The notes beneath the pieces are model-generated. The model saw only the letters and a list, made by a program, of their open reading frames with translations, was not told the DNA's origin and searched no databases. 5,707 bases of DNA from Bacteroidota bacterium. Its GTDB lineage: Bacteria > Bacteroidota > Bacteroidia > Bacteroidales > UBA1402. Of the stretch, positions 3,620 to 5,707 are shown one piece after another. Every line of letters starts with the position of its first letter. The first letter of the stretch is position 1. Position numbers and translations under genes: made by a program. The stretch is from assembly GCA_030706285.1 (NCBI GenBank), contig JAUZOU010000204.1:1-5707 (forward strand), written 5' to 3'.

Positions 3620-5707
3620 TCAGAAAGAAACTGATGTAACCTTGCTGGATATCGTAAACGTTTTTTTCACCGTCCCTGGCGTATAAACGCCACCTTTGTA
3701 CAGACCATTCATGCTGGTTCCTGTTGTTGATCCGCCTGTGTACAACGTATAGGACGATCCGCTTTTAAGGCTTGGCGATGAAAAGACTACGTAGTAAGAA
3801 CTTCTGACAGGTTTGAACGTAAACAATTCGTTGCCGCTGGCGTCCTGAAGGTGCAACAAATTCGTACCGATTGAGGATGTCGATGTGATTAAGGCTGTAT
3901 ATTGAGAAGATGTCGTACTGGTGGCTTCCATGTTTTGGGCACTAGGTCCTGTCGCAATAAGTACACCGCCGGAGATGTTGAATGTCCCGTTGACATCAAT
4001 GCCAACTTCCGGTGAGGATGCCGGCCCTTGTGCGACAACCGTTCCACCGGTCATGACAATATTGCCGTTGCTGTCAATGGCATCTCCGGCCGTTGAGCTG
4101 GTTGAAACATTTCCTCCGTAAAAATATAGACAGCTTCCATCGTTACTTTCACCTCCGTTTCCTTTCGTCGCATTGAAGCAATCGTCGGAAGATACGATCG
4201 ACACGGTTCCGTTGTTGACGGTCAGAGCGGGCCCTTCCATCCCTTCAACCGATTTGACTATATTGACCGTCCCGCTGTTGATGGTAATGGATGTTGTCGA
4301 TTTTATACCATCGTCAGCTGAAGATATGGTTGTTGTCCCATTATTGATGGTGACGGCTCCGGTTGCTTTGATGGCCTTCGGCTCAGCATAGTCTCCCGTA
4401 CTTTGACCTCCACCTCCGCCAGGTCCCCCGCCGGTGCCTCCCTGGCTGCTCGAAGAGGATATTGTAAGTTTGGTCCCGGATGTTGTCACATTTACGATCG
4501 GCGAATTGCTGGCATCGCCGATGGTCAGGGTATTGTCAGAAGAAATACCTTCTCCTGCCGTACCAGAACTGGAAACCGTCAGGGTGCCTCCAAGAATATT
4601 GATGGCATTGTCCGAAGAAATACACGTGGCCCGGTAGGCGTCTGCCGTACCTGTGGCATTCGTATAGGTTGCTCCGTTACCAATGGTAGTGATGTTGACA
4701 GTGCCGCTGGTCATGTTAACGGCAGTTTCTGAAGAAATTCCTTTTCCTCCGGCGCCTGAACAGTTGACGGTCACATTCGATCCGTTCAGGTTAACGGCCT
4801 CATCACTTTTGACAGCGACACAATAGGATGGATCATAACCGCTGCCGGAAGCTGTCAGTACGGCAGCCCCTGTTGTCTTGACGGTAATGTCTCCGCCACT
4901 GAGCGTCATTGCCTGTTTGCTTTTCAATCCTTTTGACTGTGCTCCATTCATGGTGACGTTGACCGTTCCTCCGGAAACGGCTATGGTGCTGTCGCTGGCG
5001 ATGCCTTTCACATCGGCTGATGCACAAATAACGGTTACGGAACCGCCGGAAATATTGGCTACCCCTTCATCGCCATCGATTCCATCTCCCGTTGCGGTTA
5101 CCTTGACTGTTCCGCCCTTGATGTAAACACCATCTTTTCCGTGGATGCCGTCCTTCACAGCGCTGGAAACAGTTAGACTGCCGTTGTCAACCTGGATGAA
5201 ATCATCGCTGCAAAGGCCGTGGGCGTCGCTCCCTTTTCCTGCAATGGTGAGGCTGCCTGTCCCGTTGAAGATCAATTGTCCTTCGCTAAAGAACGTGGCT
5301 TTCTGATCTTCGTAGGAGCCGTCACTGTTTAACTGAGCCGTGGCATAGGCTATCCCATCTGCCAAGCTATTGACTGTTCCGTCTACAAGAGTGGTGTAAA
5401 TGGCTTTGCCGGATTGGATATTGATGGCCGGACCATTGTCATTGGTTATGTTGACGCCGTTCAACAAAAGATTGGATGACTTTTCGCTGTAAAGTTTAAA
5501 TGAACCGTTCGAAGTCGTTCCTGTCAGACAATAATTAATGCCTTTTTCATCAATGGTCGATTTGACAGTAACATCAGCGCCGTCTACCGTGATTGATACA
5601 CCTTCAAAAGCCAGTGGGTTGACCACGTAAACTGTTGTCCCGTCATAATTGACCGTGATGGTGGTTGAATTGGAGCCAAAGGACAGGCTGTCGATGGCAG
5701 AGGTTGC
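3620..5707 (-). CDS. Cthe_2159-like beta-helix carbohydrate-binding exoprotein (5' end outside window)
   Basis: At least 695 residues. The frame runs open past the GTG at 5626 to the window edge (27 more codons, still a Thr/Ser-rich beta-strand pattern), so the true start and any signal peptide lie beyond 5707. Numbering is from the first codon present. Residues 55-170 carry the signature of the Cthe_2159 (PF14262) family: YCLTGTTSNGSFKLYSEKS, LLLNGVNITNDNGPAINIQS, TVNSLADG, and TFFSEGQLIFNGTGSLTI. From about 160 on, rungs of 22-26 residues repeat as G-I-x-S-D, four or five residues, then SGGTVNVT, typical of a right-handed beta-helix. A Gly-rich linker (422-435) interrupts the solenoid and further rungs follow to about 588. 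The C-terminus (about 607-695) is a separate beta-rich cap. Cthe_2159 from Clostridium thermocellum is described as a calcium-containing pectate- and cellulose-binding beta-helix. Polysaccharide binding here is inferred; no catalytic motif was recognised. Confidence 0.88.
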   Translation of the reverse strand, partial: ATSAIDSLSFGSNSTTITVNYDGTTVYVVNPLAFEGVSITVDGADVTVKSTIDEKGINYCLTGTTSNGSFKLYSEKSSNLLLNGVNITNDNGPAINIQSGKAIYTTLVDGTVNSLADGIAYATAQLNSDGSYEDQKATFFSEGQLIFNGTGSLTIAGKGSDAHGLCSDDFIQVDNGSLTVSSAVKDGIHGKDGVYIKGGTVKVTATGDGIDGDEGVANISGGSVTVICASADVKGIASDSTIAVSGGTVNVTMNGAQSKGLKSKQAMTLSGGDITVKTTGAAVLTASGSGYDPSYCVAVKSDEAVNLNGSNVTVNCSGAGGKGISSETAVNMTSGTVNITTIGNGATYTNATGTADAYRATCISSDNAINILGGTLTVSSSGTAGEGISSDNTLTIGDASNSPIVNVTTSGTKLTISSSSSQGGTGGGPGGGGGQSTGDYAEPKAIKATGAVTINNGTTTISSADDGIKSTTSITINSGTVNIVKSVEGMEGPALTVNNGTVSIVSSDDCFNATKGNGGESNDGSCLYFYGGNVSTSSTAGDAIDSNGNIVMTGGTVVAQGPASSPEVGIDVNGTFNISGGVLIATGPSAQNMEATSTTSSQYTALITSTSSIGTNLLHLQDASGNELFTFKPVRSSYYVVFSSPSLKSGSSYTLYTGGSTTGTSMNGLYKGGVYTPGTVKKTFTISSKVTSVSF

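Noticed and set aside
4403..4732. Plus-strand 109-residue open frame opposite the beta-helix gene, with others nearby at 3921-4121, 4173-4391, 4434-4637 and 4878-5126.
   Set aside because: They are antisense to a repetitive Ser/Thr/Gly-rich gene, whose complement rarely contains stops. Their translations show only the mirrored repeat and no recognisable domain.
5624..5626. GTG as the start codon of the beta-helix gene.
   Set aside because: The frame continues to the window edge with the same strand-like Thr/Ser composition, and the residues after GTG are not a signal peptide, so the start is outside the window.
3620..5707. CRISPR or tandem DNA repeat array suggested by the repetitive look of the sequence.
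   Set aside because: The periodicity is at the protein level, with degenerate 22-26 residue rungs; there are no identical DNA repeats with regular spacers.

Overview
This 5.7 kb window looks like chromosomal DNA from a member of the Bacteroidota. The evidence is a LytS-type histidine kinase paired with a LytTR response regulator, a large secreted beta-helix protein of the Cthe_2159 carbohydrate-binding type, near absence of Shine-Dalgarno sequences, and promoter-like sequences of the Bacteroidota form (TAnnTTTG near -7). Genus and species cannot be read from the sequence. No RNA gene, insertion sequence, CRISPR array, attachment site or origin was seen.

Layout from left to right. Positions 1-2061 hold a compact minus-strand operon, transcribed right to left: a four-helix membrane sensor kinase (955-2061), its LytTR response regulator (266-958, ATGA overlap with the kinase), and four bases further on the start of a secreted protein with a CBM9/DOMON-like N-terminus (1-261), cut by the window edge. 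Upstream of the kinase lies a hotdog-fold thioesterase on the same strand (2203-2607). A divergent plus-strand gene follows (2803-3459), encoding a stand-alone B3/B4 domain protein related to the editing domain of phenylalanyl-tRNA synthetase beta. It converges on a long minus-strand gene (3620-5707, 5' end outside the window) for a repetitive beta-helix exoprotein, with a strong hairpin between the two stops.

How the genes may work together. The kinase and regulator are clearly one two-component system, and their tight coupling to a secreted, possibly sugar-binding protein suggests an envelope or extracellular response. The thioesterase and the B3/B4 protein look like separate housekeeping-type genes sharing a divergent promoter region. 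The beta-helix protein is an independent surface or secreted polysaccharide-binding candidate.

The least explained sequence is the 195-base divergent region 2608-2802. It holds two facing promoter candidates and, in the putative thioesterase leader, a set of inverted repeats that can form two mutually exclusive hairpins. The other point worth attention is the Met/His/Pro-rich pair of extracytoplasmic loops in the sensor kinase.
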